From: a bacterium
GTDB taxonomy: Bacteria > Bacteroidota > Ignavibacteria > Kapaibacteriales > UBA2268
DNA: 7,078 bases
NCBI GenBank assembly: GCA_024710535.1
Contig: JANJUO010000134.1
Location: forward strand, 1 to 7,078
Reading direction: 5' to 3'
The position numbers were made by a program, and so were the translations under genes. Shown here in pieces: positions 6,710 through 7,078 of the stretch; position 1 is the first letter of the stretch; each line of letters begins with the position of its first letter. The notes below the pieces were generated by a model, which worked only from the letters and a program-made list of their open reading frames with translations, searched no databases and was not told the DNA's origin.

Positions 6710-7078
6710 ATGTTTAAAAATTTTAAATTAATTGATAAAATTGTATATGGCAGAGGAAGTTTCAACCAATTGGACTCAATTCTTGACGAGCATCGCAATT
6801 CATACATTCTATTTGTTGTTGATGATGTTTTCAAAGGAATGCCACTTGAGGAAAGAATACCTTTAAAAAATGATGACAAACTACTATGGATAAGTTCTGT
6901 GGACGAGCCGACTACTTATTATGTTGATGAACTCACCCAAATTGTAAAAAATTATTCCGAAAATAATCCATCGGCTGTGATTGGAATTGGTGGCGGCACC
7001 ACAATGGATCTCGCTAAAGCAATTTCCTTAATGCTTACCAATCAGGGCTCTTCGGCAGATTATCAGGGTTGGGACTTG
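6710..7078 (+). CDS. kdnB: KdnB-like 3-deoxy-manno-octulosonate 8-oxidase (3' truncated)
   Basis: The first 123 residues of a protein running off the right edge; full-length KdnB is about 355 residues (from memory). It belongs to the iron-containing alcohol dehydrogenase superfamily: a conserved N-terminal region with VYGRGSFNQLDSIL (12-25) and the NAD(P)-binding GIGGGTTMDLAKA (92-104); the metal-binding His cluster would be past the edge. The opening FKNF plus FGRGSF-type segment, FVVDDVFKGMPLEERIP (35-51), DEPTT (65-69), KAISLMLTNQGSSADYQGWDL (103-123) closely resemble, as I recall it, Shewanella KdnB rather than butanol or glycerol dehydrogenases. KdnB oxidises the C8 hydroxyl of Kdo to an aldehyde, and the PLP enzyme KdnA then aminates it to Kdo8N. 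Placement 18 bases after kdsB on the same strand supports this and suggests one operon. The ATG at 6710 has no clear ribosome binding site. Confidence 0.82.
   Translation, partial: MFKNFKLIDKIVYGRGSFNQLDSILDEHRNSYILFVVDDVFKGMPLEERIPLKNDDKLLWISSVDEPTTYYVDELTQIVKNYSENNPSAVIGIGGGTTMDLAKAISLMLTNQGSSADYQGWDL

Noticed and set aside
1..7078. Defence system, prophage, insertion sequence, CRISPR array or RNA gene
   Set aside because: Nearly all bases are taken up by housekeeping, envelope or signalling genes; no transposase, inverted terminal repeats, spaced palindromic repeats or cloverleaf sequence was seen.

Overview
The window is an AT-rich bacterial chromosome segment. It encodes two predicted lipoproteins, a CMP-Kdo synthetase and a GatC subunit, so the host is Gram-negative with lipopolysaccharide. 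Low GC, almost no Shine-Dalgarno sequences, a predominance of TAA stops, an LVIVD-repeat lipoprotein and a large multi-PAS soluble histidine kinase all suggest the Bacteroidota/Ignavibacteria/Kapabacteria (FCB) side of the tree. That placement is inference. No rRNA, tRNA, mobile element or CRISPR array is visible, and the segment reads as ordinary, densely packed chromosome.

Left part (1-2317, all + strand): the 3' part of gatC (tRNA-dependent amidotransferase subunit C) is followed by a small tetratricopeptide-like lipoprotein that must start at TTG. After a 155-base gap with a weak candidate promoter comes a second lipoprotein, built from seven LVIVD-type repeats and probably a seven-bladed beta-propeller.

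Middle (2345-5308, + strand): 27 bases after the propeller gene lies a 987-residue cytoplasmic histidine kinase with about five PAS domains in series, a coiled-coil linker and complete HisKA and HATPase_c modules. It has no receiver domain and no response regulator nearby. Its 3' end overlaps by 20 bases, tail to tail, the end of a minus-strand glutamine amidotransferase (TrpG/PabA type).

Right part (5874-7078): a roughly 10% GC, 89-base divergent intergenic region separates the amidotransferase from kdsB (CMP-3-deoxy-manno-octulosonate synthetase). Eighteen bases after kdsB starts a gene cut by the window edge. Its 123 visible residues read like KdnB, the iron-dependent-ADH-family enzyme that oxidises Kdo at C8 in biosynthesis of 8-amino-3,8-dideoxy-Kdo (Kdo8N), known from Shewanella. 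The kdsB-kdnB pair is the most informative point of the window: it suggests that this organism puts an amino-Kdo sugar into its LPS core, with an aminotransferase (kdnA) expected just past the right edge.
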